Shown here: positions 48,035 through 57,340 of the stretch, one piece after another
Layout: every line of letters starts with the position of its first letter
Numbering within the stretch: position 1 is the stretch's first letter
Source: Caryophanales bacterium
Lineage (GTDB): Bacteria; Bacillota; Bacilli; JARBTR01
Direction: 5' to 3'
DNA length: 64,000 nucleotides
Assembly: GCA_029240105.1 (NCBI GenBank)
Contig: JARBTR010000003.1
Location: 56,411-120,410 of the forward strand
Notes under the pieces: model-generated
What the model was told of the DNA's origin: nothing
What the model saw: only the letters and a program-made list of their open reading frames with translations
Databases searched by the model: none
Program-made: the position numbers and the translations under genes

Positions 48035-48577
48035 CTAAAAAGAAGGGGGAGAAGAAACCCAAAGAACTTTCGCTTCCTGCTTTCCGAAATTTGAAATGTA
48101 ATGATTCACATTAGAATTAAAAGAGAATGTATCTCCTTTACGGGCTTTGAATTTTTTGTTACCTAAATGGATTGTAATAGTACCTTGGAGAACATACCCA
48201 AACTCTTCACCAAAATGAGCTGTCTCTTCTTTGTATCTCCCACCTTGTTGTAGTGTTAGCATAATAGGTTCCATTGAATTTTTTTGTGCGTTTGGTACTA
48301 CCCATTCCAAACTAAAACCAAGTTCCTCGTCTTCTGTTTCGTAGAAATCATTTTTCGTGAAAACAACACGCTCATCTTGGAAATCATCATTAAAAAATTC
48401 TTTTAAACTAGTACCTAGGCATTCCAAGATATCATCAAGTGTAGAGAGAGAAGGGGAAGTTAAATCTCGTTCAAGTTGAGAAATAAAACCCTTAGATAAT
48501 TCGGCTCTAATTGCCAACTCATCTTGAGTTAAATTTTTTTCTTGTCTAAGTCGTTTGATTTTTTGACCAATATTCAT
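48035..48577 (-). CDS. XRE-family regulator with cupin domain (PuuR-like)
   Basis: 180 residues. N-terminal helix-turn-helix (IKRLRQEKNLTQDELAIRAELSKGFISQLERD) and C-terminal cupin (GEEFGYVLQGTITIHLGNKKFKARKGDTFSFNS). Regulators of this build, such as PuuR, often sense polyamines or amino acids. It faces the speA-speB pair, which makes a role in polyamine control plausible but unproven. No operator was assigned. Confidence 0.85.
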   Translation of the reverse strand: MNIGQKIKRLRQEKNLTQDELAIRAELSKGFISQLERDLTSPSLSTLDDILECLGTSLKEFFNDDFQDERVVFTKNDFYETEDEELGFSLEWVVPNAQKNSMEPIMLTLQQGGRYKEETAHFGEEFGYVLQGTITIHLGNKKFKARKGDTFSFNSNVNHYISNFGKQEAKVLWVSSPPSF

Positions 48578-48766
48578 AAAAAATTCTCCATTAAAAAATC
48601 CTAAGTATTGTACTATTATACCTTATTGACAATTCCTTTCAACTATTGGATAAAAAGCAATTGATTTTAGGTGTATCATACTTTTTCAAAACTGCTAAAT
48701 CCTTTACAGTACACTTTATGTAGTTTTTAATAGTTATAAATAAGAATTTGAAATGAGTGATGCCAT

Positions 48767-49633
48767 GTGGAAGATATCTTTAAACAGCAATTAGCAATTA
48801 CAATAGCGAATGATATGAATAACAATGAAAAAAAAGAAGCTAATGTAATTATTCATTCTTCAGAGCCTATAACAATAGATCGAATAAAGAAAGATTTAAT
48901 AAAGCTAGGCCTAAAAAAAGGAGATATGATACTAGTCCATACTAAATTATCCTCTATTGGCTGGGTCAATGGAGGTCCAATAGCGGTTATTCAAGCACTT
49001 CAGGGGGTTGTCGGAGGAGAAGGAACAATTATAATGCCCACTCAGTCAGGTGGTTTATCAGACCCGTCCAATTGGTGCCGTCCACCAGTGCCAGAATCCT
49101 GGTGGAAAACGATTCGAGAAACTATGCCAGGATATGATCCGAGATATACACCGACAAGGGGTGTTGGTATCGTTCCTGAAATTTTTAGAACTTGCCCAAA
49201 TGTTATTCGAAGTTCTCACCCACAGGTTTCATTTGCTGCGTGGGGAAAACAAGCGGAGAAACTTATGGCTAATCATGAACTTGAAAACGGTCTAGGTGAA
49301 TCATCACCCTTAGCAAAATTATACAGTTCCGAAGCGAAGGTGCTATTTATTGGAACAAGCTATGAAACTCATACATCATTCCATTTAGCAGAATATCGAT
49401 CAAAATGCCGTAAACAAGTAAGATTAGGGACTTCCATTATACATAATGGAAAAAACAAATGGGTATGGTATAAGGACATTGAATTCGATGATGAAATTTT
49501 TGGAAAAATCGGAGAAATATTCGAGCAGAATCATCCAGTTGTAAATGGGAAAATCGGAAATGCTGATTCAAAGTTATTTAATATGGCTGAAAGTGTTGAT
49601 AGTGCAACTAACTATCTAAAAAACTACGTTTAA
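48767..49633 (+). CDS. AAC(3)-family N-acetyltransferase
   Basis: 288 residues with the fold of antibiotic N3'-acetyltransferases: LKKGDMILVHTKLSSIGWVNGG, GTIIMPTQSG, VGIVPEIFRT and SSHPQVSFAAWGK. The family transfers acetyl from acetyl-CoA to the 3-amino group of 2-deoxystreptamine drugs, but many chromosomal members of bacilli (for example YokD) have other or unknown substrates, so resistance should not be assumed. The GTG start lacks a good ribosome binding site; ATG at 48815 is an alternative. Confidence 0.82.
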   Translation: MEDIFKQQLAITIANDMNNNEKKEANVIIHSSEPITIDRIKKDLIKLGLKKGDMILVHTKLSSIGWVNGGPIAVIQALQGVVGGEGTIIMPTQSGGLSDPSNWCRPPVPESWWKTIRETMPGYDPRYTPTRGVGIVPEIFRTCPNVIRSSHPQVSFAAWGKQAEKLMANHELENGLGESSPLAKLYSSEAKVLFIGTSYETHTSFHLAEYRSKCRKQVRLGTSIIHNGKNKWVWYKDIEFDDEIFGKIGEIFEQNHPVVNGKIGNADSKLFNMAESVDSATNYLKNYV

Positions 49634-49922
49634 TCTTTGTAAAAAGAAGTGTTTTTCAATTTTGAGTAATGAAGTATAGAACTACATAACTTCTTCAAAT
49701 TTTTTTGTAATAATGACCTTAGAATAAATATACTAACAAAAGGTTTGGTATCTTATTTTAGGTAGTGCTAGGCTAAAGACAACTTGTTTTGTATTTTTAT
49801 TTACAATATACTAACAATACCTGTTATAAAGAAAGTTAGTTTCGGTTGAGCCAAAAGTTTAACACACCTACATTGATGCCAGTTTAAGACATCTAATTTA
49901 AATTTAAAGAGGGGACAAAAAA

Positions 49923-50123
49923 ATGCAAACAGTACTAAAAATAGAAGGTATGTCATGCGGACATTGTGAAAAACATGTGAAAAATGCTCTAGAAGAAATT
50001 TCCGGAGTGCAATCAGCATTAGCAAGTCATGTAGAAAAGCAAGTAGTTATAGAACATGACAATGATGTAAATATGGACGAAATCAAAGCGGCCATCGTTG
50101 AAGTTGGATACGAGGTTGTTTAA
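49923..50123 (+). CDS. copZ: CopZ-like heavy-metal-associated protein
   Basis: 66 residues, ferredoxin-like HMA domain with the metal site GMSCGHC at residues 10-16 and the C-terminal AIVEVGYEV. Binds Cu(I) and hands it to an export ATPase in CopZ systems. Here no copA or csoR is next to it, so it is an orphan, and another soft metal cannot be excluded. The ribosome binding site AGAGGGG is strong; a terminator follows, so it is a single-gene unit. Confidence 0.88.
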   Translation: MQTVLKIEGMSCGHCEKHVKNALEEISGVQSALASHVEKQVVIEHDNDVNMDEIKAAIVEVGYEVV

Positions 50124-50134
50124 TAAAACAAATG

Positions 50135-50163
50135 AAAATCTCTGCTAAAGCAGGGATTTTTTT
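50135..50163 (+). terminator. Rho-independent terminator of the copZ-like gene
   Basis: AAAATCTCTGC-TAAA-GCAGGGATTTT (one T-G pair) followed by TTT. Confidence 0.88.
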
Positions 50164-50324
50164 ATTTTAGAAAATAATAGAAATTTCATCTTTTTGAATA
50201 ATAATGAGTTCACGTTTTGGTATAATGAAATGATATAAATGAACAAATATATATCATTTCAAAATTAAAGTGTGCTAAAAAAGTTATGTAGCAATAATGT
50301 TATGTTATACAAGGAGAATTTCAA

Positions 50325-51095
50325 GTGAAAATTGGGAAAAGGGATTACATTTACATACATTTAAATGAAGAAGATCATTTTGTGGCTTCTATAGGTTGGA
50401 AAATGCAAAGTTTTATGAAATCAATTCCTTATTCGTTAGCAAATTTGCTTCTTTTAAATCATCACTTTGATGATGTAGAAGAATTTGATCCTAGAACAAA
50501 GATGAATTTTATAAATCAGGAAAGTGTAAATAAGTTTATACAAATGGCTTCGAAAGAAAATGGTTTGTTTAGTTGGTTGGACTTTGAGGATCGAGAAGAT
50601 CTTGGAGAACTAAGCAAAACAGAAATCGCAGAAATACTCTATTTATCACATATGTTAGATCATATTAATGCGCCATTCTTTTCAAAGTTAAACAATAAAT
50701 TTGTGTATCTGACAGATGAAAGCAGTTCATATTCAAAGGTTTACTATCGTAAATGGCAATATTTCATTGATACAATTGGACAGTTTATTTCTAAAAGTCT
50801 AGATGATTTAAGACTTGAAAAGAACTTTTTAGGATTTTCAAAAAGTTCAACATTTGATAGAGTTCCTGCTTCCGTTTTAAGTGAATTGATTCCATTATTT
50901 AAAGAAGGAGTTGTCTTTTCACTCTCTGAAGTTGATCATACAAAAGCAGGGTATGCAATTTCAATTTGGGTGGTTGGAGATTTTCATCATGAGGATGACT
51001 TGTTTGAAGCATCAAGAAAAATTGTTAAGAAAAAGGCAGACGCAGTTTTGACCTTATCAAAGAAAATGAAGACTTGGAATCTTAACTTTTCTTAA
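50325..51095 (+). CDS. Hypothetical protein, 256 residues
   Basis: GTG start eight bases behind AAGGAGA. The protein is soluble, without signal peptide or membrane segment, and aromatic-rich. Features seen: YIYIHLNEEDHFVASIGWKM at the start, two His-rich spots (LLLNHHFDD, GDFHHEDD), and a basic C-terminal helix (ASRKIVKKKADAVLTLSKKMKTW). I do not recognise a family and suggest no function. It lies alone between copZ and ddl. Base composition looks like that of its neighbours. Confidence 0.8.
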   Translation: MKIGKRDYIYIHLNEEDHFVASIGWKMQSFMKSIPYSLANLLLLNHHFDDVEEFDPRTKMNFINQESVNKFIQMASKENGLFSWLDFEDREDLGELSKTEIAEILYLSHMLDHINAPFFSKLNNKFVYLTDESSSYSKVYYRKWQYFIDTIGQFISKSLDDLRLEKNFLGFSKSSTFDRVPASVLSELIPLFKEGVVFSLSEVDHTKAGYAISIWVVGDFHHEDDLFEASRKIVKKKADAVLTLSKKMKTWNLNFS

Positions 51096-51204
51096 AAGTT
51101 AGAAGTTTTTATTTAAAAAGTTTTGAATAAAATTTAATAACAAATAAAGTTAAAGATGATAAAATACAATGTACATTTTCTGAGTATATATCGGGGGTTA
51201 AAAT

Positions 51205-52209
51205 ATGAAAACAAAAGTGGCTTTACTATATGGTGGCAAGTCAGCTGAACATGAGGTTTCGCTTTTGACAGCTAAGGCTGTAATTGGAGCATTAGATACA
51301 TGTAAATTTGATATCCATCCAATTTATATAAATAAAAATGGTAAATGGATATCTGGACCGCAATTAGAAACAAAAGTAGAGGATGTTGGGCAATTAGTTT
51401 TCGATACTAAAGAAGAAGGCTCTGCATTAAATGCATTGTCACTTCCAGAAGAAAACAAAAAAGGCTTTGACGTAGTTTTTCCACTTTTGCACGGACCAAA
51501 TGGTGAGGACGGCACAGTTCAAGGGCTTTTGGAATTACTTAACTTACCGTATGTGGGAAATGGTATTCTTGCATCATCTGCCGGTATGGATAAAGTTGTT
51601 ATGAAGAATATTTTTGCGCACGCAGGACTTCCTCAAGTAAAATATGTTCATTACCTTCGTTCAGAATGGAAGGTAGATCCGGCAAAGTGTTACAAAGAAA
51701 TTGAATCTAAATTAGGGTTTCCCTGTTTTGTAAAACCAGCAAATCTTGGTTCGAGTGTTGGAATAAGTAAATGTGCCACCATGGGGGAACTTGAAGAGGC
51801 ATTTAAAGAGGCATTTGAATTCGATCGAAAGATTATTATCGAGGAAGGGGTAATTGGCCGAGAGATTGAAATTGCTGTATTAGGAAATGATGATCCGAAG
51901 TGCTCCGTTCCAGGAGAATTAATTCTTCAAAAAGATTTTTATGACTATCAGGCTAAATACGTTGATGGGAACACTGGATTAGTTATCCCAGCAAATGTAA
52001 CCGAGGCTCAATTTAAAGACCTCGTCGAAATGGCAATTAAGGCTTTTAAATCTCTAGATTGTTCTGGCTTAGTACGCGCGGACTTCTTTTTGACTCAAGA
52101 TGGGAAAGTTTTAATAAATGAGGTAAATACAATGCCTGGATTCACACCGTTTAGTATGTATCCATTGTTGTGGCAAGAATCAGGTCTTTCCTATTCTGAA
52201 TTAATTTAA
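51205..52209 (+). CDS. ddl: D-alanine--D-alanine ligase, short C-terminus
   Basis: 334 residues of the ATP-grasp family: makes the D-Ala-D-Ala dipeptide for peptidoglycan. [48 protein letters not shown] and the metal-binding [17 protein letters not shown] are intact. It stops at GLSYSELI, some 20 residues earlier than B. subtilis Ddl as I remember it. Dropping one T at the stop would extend the frame by about ten to eleven residues, so a small indel is possible; the active site is not affected. Next gene is murF, whose product uses the dipeptide. Confidence 0.94.
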   Translation: MKTKVALLYGGKSAEHEVSLLTAKAVIGALDTCKFDIHPIYINKNGKWISGPQLETKVEDVGQLVFDTKEEGSALNALSLPEENKKGFDVVFPLLHGPNGEDGTVQGLLELLNLPYVGNGILASSAGMDKVVMKNIFAHAGLPQVKYVHYLRSEWKVDPAKCYKEIESKLGFPCFVKPANLGSSVGISKCATMGELEEAFKEAFEFDRKIIIEEGVIGREIEIAVLGNDDPKCSVPGELILQKDFYDYQAKYVDGNTGLVIPANVTEAQFKDLVEMAIKAFKSLDCSGLVRADFFLTQDGKVLINEVNTMPGFTPFSMYPLLWQESGLSYSELI

Positions 52210-52251
52210 TGAAAAACAGTTGATAAAGTTTACATTTTAGGGGTTATCTAA

Positions 52252-53610
52252 ATGATTAAGAAAAAGCTGAGTGAAATCGCAGCAATGGTCTCTGGGGAGA
52301 TAAATGAGAAATATGAGGATGTTGTAGTGCAAGGTGTAACAACAGATTCGCGCAATGCTTCTCTTAACAATTTATTTGTCCCCTTGAAAGATGTTCGTAA
52401 TGGTCATGAATTTGTAGAAGACGCATTTCAAAATGGAGTTGCAGCATCTTTTTGGGAAAACGGCTATCCTAACCCGCCCCAAAACAGACCGCTTATTTTT
52501 GTTGAGGATGCTCTTGAGGCTTTGCAAATTTTAGCAGAAAAATATCTAGAGACAATGTCAGCTGTGGTTATTGCTATAACTGGTAGTAACGGAAAAACAT
52601 CAACAAAAGATATGACTGCTGCAGTTTTAAGTCAGACATTTTCAGTTCATAAAACAGTTGGGAATTTTAATAATCATATTGGTCTTCCTTTAACAATTTT
52701 GTCTGCTCCACATGATATTGAAGTGCTTATACTTGAAATGGGTATGAGTGCTAAGGGCGAAATATCATTCTTATCAAATCTTGCAAAACCACATATTGCG
52801 ATTATCACAAACATCGGTGAATCACATATGCTCAACCTTGGTTCGCGAGAAGGAATTGCAGACGCGAAATGTGAAATTATTGAAGGTCTAAATGATGAGG
52901 GTGTTCTTTTCTATAATGGTGATGAAATCTTACTACAAGATCGTTTATCCTCGTTAGCAAGAAAACAGTCTTTTGGATTTGATGATTCTAATGACTTTTA
53001 CCCGATTCAAGTTACTACAAGTCTTGAAAAAACAACTTTTACTATATTTAATCAGGAGTTTGTACTCCCAATACCAGGTGAGCATAACGTTGTAAATGCA
53101 ATAGCTGCAATTGCTATAGGCTGTGAGTTTAATATGTCATGGCAAGAAATTGCAGAGGGCATTAATAATGTTGAACTAACAGGAATGCGTTTAGAAGTAG
53201 TTGAAGGTGCTGCTGGTGAAAAATTAGTAAATGATTCTTATAATGCCAGTCCAACATCAATGAGAGCAGCGGTTCAATTTATACATGATTTACAGGGCTA
53301 TGATCGAAAAATAGTCGTACTTGGCGATATGCTAGAGCTTGGTGACAAAGAAGTTTATTTCCACCGTGAAATAGGTGAATTACTAAAACCTTTAGAAATT
53401 GTATATGTTTTTGCTTATGGACCTTTAGCGGAGAACATTGCTAAAGCTGCCTCTGCAAATTTTGAAGCAGGAAGGGTTTTTCATTTCACAGACAAAACGC
53501 AATTGATTGAAGCTGTAAAAAAGATAAGAAAACCAGGCGATGTTATTTTAGTGAAAGCATCAAGAGGTATGGGCCTCGAAAAAGTTGTCCATGATTTAGA
53601 AAAGGACTAA
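52252..53610 (+). CDS. murF: UDP-MurNAc-tripeptide--D-Ala-D-Ala ligase MurF
   Basis: 452 residues. ATP-binding loop ITGSNGKTSTKDM near residue 108, NFNNHIGLPLTIL, and the C-terminal domain with VNDSYNASPTSMRAAV. Adds the D-Ala-D-Ala made by Ddl to the muropeptide precursor in the cytoplasm. Forty-two bases behind ddl, as in B. subtilis, and probably on one message. A terminator follows. Confidence 0.96.
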   Translation: MIKKKLSEIAAMVSGEINEKYEDVVVQGVTTDSRNASLNNLFVPLKDVRNGHEFVEDAFQNGVAASFWENGYPNPPQNRPLIFVEDALEALQILAEKYLETMSAVVIAITGSNGKTSTKDMTAAVLSQTFSVHKTVGNFNNHIGLPLTILSAPHDIEVLILEMGMSAKGEISFLSNLAKPHIAIITNIGESHMLNLGSREGIADAKCEIIEGLNDEGVLFYNGDEILLQDRLSSLARKQSFGFDDSNDFYPIQVTTSLEKTTFTIFNQEFVLPIPGEHNVVNAIAAIAIGCEFNMSWQEIAEGINNVELTGMRLEVVEGAAGEKLVNDSYNASPTSMRAAVQFIHDLQGYDRKIVVLGDMLELGDKEVYFHREIGELLKPLEIVYVFAYGPLAENIAKAASANFEAGRVFHFTDKTQLIEAVKKIRKPGDVILVKASRGMGLEKVVHDLEKD

Positions 53611-53623
53611 TTGCATGAATACC

Positions 53624-53651
53624 AACCCTGCGAAAACATCGCAGGGTTTTA
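53624..53651 (+). terminator. Rho-independent terminator of ddl-murF
   Basis: AACCCTGCGA-AAACA-TCGCAGGGTT followed by TT and AAAA; ten-base perfect stem. Confidence 0.88.
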
Positions 53652-53858
53652 AAATGGTATAATAAATGGAACAGTTGAATCTTTTATGTTTTAAGAAAAG
53701 GGACATTGTATTTTTTGTAAACTAAATTTTAAAAAGATTAATGGACGCAGGTTTATAAATGTAAATCTTATGTGATAATGAAGTTATAGATAACTTAACT
53801 TTTTTATTTAATCCATTACTATAGTTGTCATTCTTCGAGAGAAAGGGTGGTAGAAAAG

Positions 53859-54596
53859 ATGAAAGGCTGTCTACTTATTCACGGGTTTACTGGTGGAACT
53901 TTTGAGTTAGCCCCACTTGCTCAATTCTTGAAAAATGAGACGAATTGGAAGATTTCTATTCCGACATTGCCGGGACACGGGAATAATAGTAATTATGAAG
54001 GTGTAGAATTCTACCATTGGGTCGAAGCAGCGGAAAAAGAGCTGGTTCAAATGTTTGAAGTGTGTGACGAAGTTTACCTCATTGGCTTTTCAATGGGGGG
54101 AATGATTGCATCTCATTTATCCACTGTTTACCCAGTAAAAAAGTTAGTATTATTAAGTGCAGCATATCATTATGTATCACCGTATAAATTCATGAAGGAA
54201 CTGCTAGAACTTGTTGTTGCATATTTAAAGAACAAGCATCATGATTTAATGATGTATCACCGATTTCAAAATAAGGTGAAAAGAATACCTATAAAAGTTA
54301 CAAGAGAATTTCAAAAACTAGTACACTCTTTTAGATCGGATATACATAAAATTTCCATCCCTACTTTTATAGCGCATGGAATAAACGACAGTATAGTTCC
54401 TACGAGAAGTTCCAAGCAAATTTTTCAGAAAATCAGTTCAGAAGAAAAGCATATTATGTGGATTGATAAATCAAATCATCTTATATGTCTTTGTGAAGAT
54501 AATAAAATACTTTTTGAAAAAATTGTAAAATTCATACAACCGGAAAGTGATTTTTTATCTAAATATAAACCCGAAAAACAATACGCAACCTACTAA
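53859..54596 (+). CDS. Alpha/beta hydrolase (carboxylesterase, Est30-like)
   Basis: About 245 residues. The oxyanion motif LLIHGFTGG, the nucleophile elbow GFSMGG near residue 92, the aspartate of HGINDSIVP and the histidine of DKSNHLICL make a full Ser-Asp-His triad. Resembles small monoacylglycerol lipases/carboxylesterases of the Est30 type; the substrate is unknown. ATG 53859 is preferred over the track GTG, which lies in the ribosome binding site AAAGGGTGG. Not present between murF and cshA in B. subtilis. Confidence 0.85.
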   Translation: MKGCLLIHGFTGGTFELAPLAQFLKNETNWKISIPTLPGHGNNSNYEGVEFYHWVEAAEKELVQMFEVCDEVYLIGFSMGGMIASHLSTVYPVKKLVLLSAAYHYVSPYKFMKELLELVVAYLKNKHHDLMMYHRFQNKVKRIPIKVTREFQKLVHSFRSDIHKISIPTFIAHGINDSIVPTRSSKQIFQKISSEEKHIMWIDKSNHLICLCEDNKILFEKIVKFIQPESDFLSKYKPEKQYATY

Positions 54597-54940
54597 CGTT
54601 TAAAGTATAAAATATGTGAGTTGCATTATAGAAGCGGAAATGTTAACATTGAGTATTGTATAAACATCAGAACTTAAGTTAAAGCATTGCAGCCGCTAAT
54701 CGCAAGCGGCGCTATTTTTTTGTAAATAAGCAGAGTTATAATAATTTCTGCTCTGGGAACTCACACCCAACTTTAGTGACTACTTCAAAGAGAAAAATGT
54801 ACTCTCGCGAAAATGTTCACTAATTTGCGAAACGATTTGTTTTAGAAATTTGAAGGTTAATGACTTTGAATATATATTCTAAGTCTTAGTCACTTAAAGT
54901 TTAATGATGATTATATAGTCAAAATTAAGAGGAGAATTAT
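54597..54940. other. 344-nt gap before cshA
   Basis: Contains a terminator for the esterase gene (54690-54720) and, nearer to cshA, nested inverted repeats TTAGTGA/TCACTAA (54773-54823) with AGAG/CTCT inside. If transcribed, the latter would form a long structured leader, a feature of cold-induced RNA helicase messages. No reading frame of note. Confidence 0.5.
54690..54720 (+). terminator. Rho-independent terminator before cshA
   Basis: GCCGCT-AATCGCA-AGCGGC with TATTTTTTT behind. Confidence 0.8.
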
Positions 54941-56647
54941 ATGGTATTATTTAGTGAATTAGGAATTAGTAAAGCGACATTGAAATCGATTGAGAAAATG
55001 GGGTTTGAAGAAGCTACCCCAATTCAAGCAGAAACAATCCCTTTGGCAATTCAAGGGGGAGATGTTATTGGACAAGCGCAAACAGGAACTGGTAAAACAG
55101 CTGCTTTTGGTATTCCAATGATTGATAAAATTGAAACAAAAAAAGATGAAATCCAAGGTTTGGTTATTGCTCCAACTCGTGAATTGGCAATCCAAGTAGC
55201 AGAGGAACTTTATAAACTTGGCAGTGATCGTCGTATTCGCGTATTGAGTGTTTACGGTGGTCAAGATATTTCACGCCAAATTAGAGCGTTGAAAAAAGCA
55301 CCACATATTATTGTGGGTACACCGGGTCGACTTTTAGATCATATCAATAGAAAAACGGTTCGTTTGAATACGGTACAAACTGTAGTGTTAGATGAAGCGG
55401 ATGAAATGTTAAATATGGGATTCATTGAAGATATCGAGTCAATCCTTTCTCAAGTTCCAGCTGAACACCAAACACTTCTGTTCTCTGCAACAATGCCTGA
55501 TCCAATCCGTCGGATTGCAGCTCGTTTTATGGTTGACCCGCAAACTGTCAAAGTAAAAGCGAAAGAAATGACTGGTGAGTCAATCAGTCAATTTTACGTA
55601 CGTGTTGCAGAAAGAGAAAAATTTGATGCGTTTACGCGTTTATTAGATATTCAGCAACCTGAACTAGCGATTGTATTCGGACGTACGAAACGTCGTGTTG
55701 ATGAGTTAATCGAGGCGTTGGCAGTTCGAGGTTATAATGCAGATGGTATCCATGGTGATTTAACACAGGCGCGTCGAATGCAAGTTCTGAAAAAATTCAA
55801 AGATGGTGCAGTCGATATCCTGGTTGCTACAGATGTTGCAGCGCGTGGATTAGATATTTCTGGTGTGTCTCATGTTTATAACTTTGATATACCGCAAGAT
55901 CCAGAATCGTATGTTCACCGTATTGGTCGTACTGGCCGTGCTGGTAAATCAGGTATAGCTATAACTTTTGTAACACCAAGAGAAATGGCTTACCTTGAAA
56001 TTGTGGAAAAAACAACAAATAAAAAAATGGAAAGAATCCAACCGCCAACAGCGACTGATGCAGTTGAAAGTCAACGCAGATCTGCAAAAGAAAAGCTAAT
56101 TGCTTCTGTAATGGCAGATGATCTTTCTTCGTACATGAATTTAGCGCAAGAAATATTAGAAGAAGTTTCTCCAGAACAATTGGTTGCTGCTTGTTTAAAA
56201 CAGTTTATTAAAGAACCAGAAGAAAAGGCAGTTACTATTTCAGAAGAGAGACCGCTTCCATTCCGTCGTTCACCGGGTGAAAGTGGAAGAGGAAGTCGAG
56301 GTCCTCGTGAAGGCGGAAGAGGACGTGAAGGAGAACGAGGTCGTGGATCGCGTGATGGTGGTGCTCGTCGCTCTTATGGAGATAAAGATCGTAAACCAAG
56401 TGGCGATGGAGAACGTCGTTCATTTGGAGACAAGGATCGTAAACCAAGTGGTGATGGGGAACGTCGCCGTCCGTCTGGAGATAGAGAACGTCGCCCTAGC
56501 AGTGGAGGAGGCGAACGTCGTCCGAGTGCTGGTGCAGAACGTCGTATAGGAGATGGTAGTCGTCGTCCTCGTTCAGAGGGTAGCGAGCGAACGTCATCGA
56601 ATGATCGTCCTAGTGGAGAACGTCGTCGTAGAAAACCACAAGAGTAG
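54941..56647 (+). CDS. cshA: DEAD-box RNA helicase CshA
   Basis: 568 residues. RecA domain 1 has the Q motif [15 protein letters not shown], Walker [23 protein letters not shown] in VLDEADEML and SAT; domain 2 has ARGLDI and [13 protein letters not shown]. From about residue 430 a basic tail rich in Arg, Gly, Ser and Glu with repeated [14 protein letters not shown] units binds RNA. Works in RNA degradosome and ribosome assembly. The tail repeats are also visible at DNA level and cause several false ORFs. In B. subtilis it also stands between murF and acpS. Confidence 0.95.
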   Translation: MVLFSELGISKATLKSIEKMGFEEATPIQAETIPLAIQGGDVIGQAQTGTGKTAAFGIPMIDKIETKKDEIQGLVIAPTRELAIQVAEELYKLGSDRRIRVLSVYGGQDISRQIRALKKAPHIIVGTPGRLLDHINRKTVRLNTVQTVVLDEADEMLNMGFIEDIESILSQVPAEHQTLLFSATMPDPIRRIAARFMVDPQTVKVKAKEMTGESISQFYVRVAEREKFDAFTRLLDIQQPELAIVFGRTKRRVDELIEALAVRGYNADGIHGDLTQARRMQVLKKFKDGAVDILVATDVAARGLDISGVSHVYNFDIPQDPESYVHRIGRTGRAGKSGIAITFVTPREMAYLEIVEKTTNKKMERIQPPTATDAVESQRRSAKEKLIASVMADDLSSYMNLAQEILEEVSPEQLVAACLKQFIKEPEEKAVTISEERPLPFRRSPGESGRGSRGPREGGRGREGERGRGSRDGGARRSYGDKDRKPSGDGERRSFGDKDRKPSGDGERRRPSGDRERRPSSGGGERRPSAGAERRIGDGSRRPRSEGSERTSSNDRPSGERRRRKPQE

Positions 56648-56653
56648 AAATCT

Positions 56654-56691
56654 AAAGACATCTAGACAACTATGTTTAGGTGTCTTTTTTT
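56654..56691 (+). terminator. Rho-independent terminator of cshA
   Basis: AAAGACATCTAGAC pairs with GTTTAGGTGTCTTT (with G-U pairs), followed by TTTT. Confidence 0.85.
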
Positions 56692-56734
56692 GATATAGTA
56701 GAAACAATCTTTAGAGTTATATTGGAGAAAAAAC

Positions 56735-57088
56735 ATGATTAAAGGTATTGGTATCGATATCATTGAATTAGATAGAATTGACGCTATCTTAGATAAAACA
56801 CCACGATTTTGTGAAAAGATTTTAACAGCAGAAGAAGTCTCTGTTTTTCAATCTCTAGGCACTCGAAGAAGAAAGGTAGAATGGTTTGCAGGAAGGTTTG
56901 CAGCAAAAGAAGCATTTTCAAAGGCGCTTGGCACTGGAATCGGCAAAGAGTTTTCGTTTCAATCTATTTCAATACTAAACGATGTGACCGGTAAGCCTGT
57001 TGTTCATCATAAAACTGGCTTACTAGTACATATCTCAATTTCACATTCAAATACCCATGCTATTGCACAAATAATTTTAGAAGAATAA
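56735..57088 (+). CDS. acpS: Holo-[acyl-carrier-protein] synthase AcpS
   Basis: 117 residues. IKGIGIDIIELDRI with the Mg-binding aspartate, and WFAGRFAAKEAFSKALGTGIG with the catalytic glutamate and lysine, are the full AcpS signature. It transfers phosphopantetheine from CoA to ACP. The rhomboid and ydbS/ydbT genes that separate cshA and acpS in B. subtilis are missing here. Confidence 0.96.
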   Translation: MIKGIGIDIIELDRIDAILDKTPRFCEKILTAEEVSVFQSLGTRRRKVEWFAGRFAAKEAFSKALGTGIGKEFSFQSISILNDVTGKPVVHHKTGLLVHISISHSNTHAIAQIILEE

Positions 57089-57102
57089 TTTCATACTTAT
57101 AG

Positions 57103-57148
57103 GTCTTGTCTCATATATTCAATAGTGAAGTAGGGACAAGGCTTTTTT
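57103..57148 (+). terminator. Terminator of acpS
   Basis: GTCTTGTCTC pairs with GGGACAAGGC (two G-U pairs) with a 20-base loop, followed by TTTTTT. Confidence 0.8.
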
Positions 57149-57340
57149 ATTATCCAAAGCACTTTTTTAGCACTGAACATGCCGCCTTCACTCTTTTAAA
57201 AAAATCAATCGGGCCATAGTCGGCAGACATTCATAACTAGAGTATAAACATCTAGAGATTTCTTCAAAATCTTCCAGAGTTAACTCGCTAGCGTGAACTG
57301 TCTGGACGCCGATTTCGGCACCTAAAAAAAAGGAGAGTAA

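Noticed and set aside
48767-49633. Aminoglycoside resistance gene
   Set aside because: Family membership is clear, but chromosomal AAC(3)-like proteins of bacilli often do not confer resistance, so no such claim is made.
49845-49895. Possible third copy of the hairpin element (TTGAGCCAAAAGTTTAA) before copZ
   Set aside because: Only loose similarity, no long paired arms, no TGCACC motif at the right distance.
56235-56661. Overlapping ORFs on both strands in the 3' part of cshA
   Set aside because: They arise from the repetitive Arg/Gly/Ser codons of the CshA tail, which keep all frames open.
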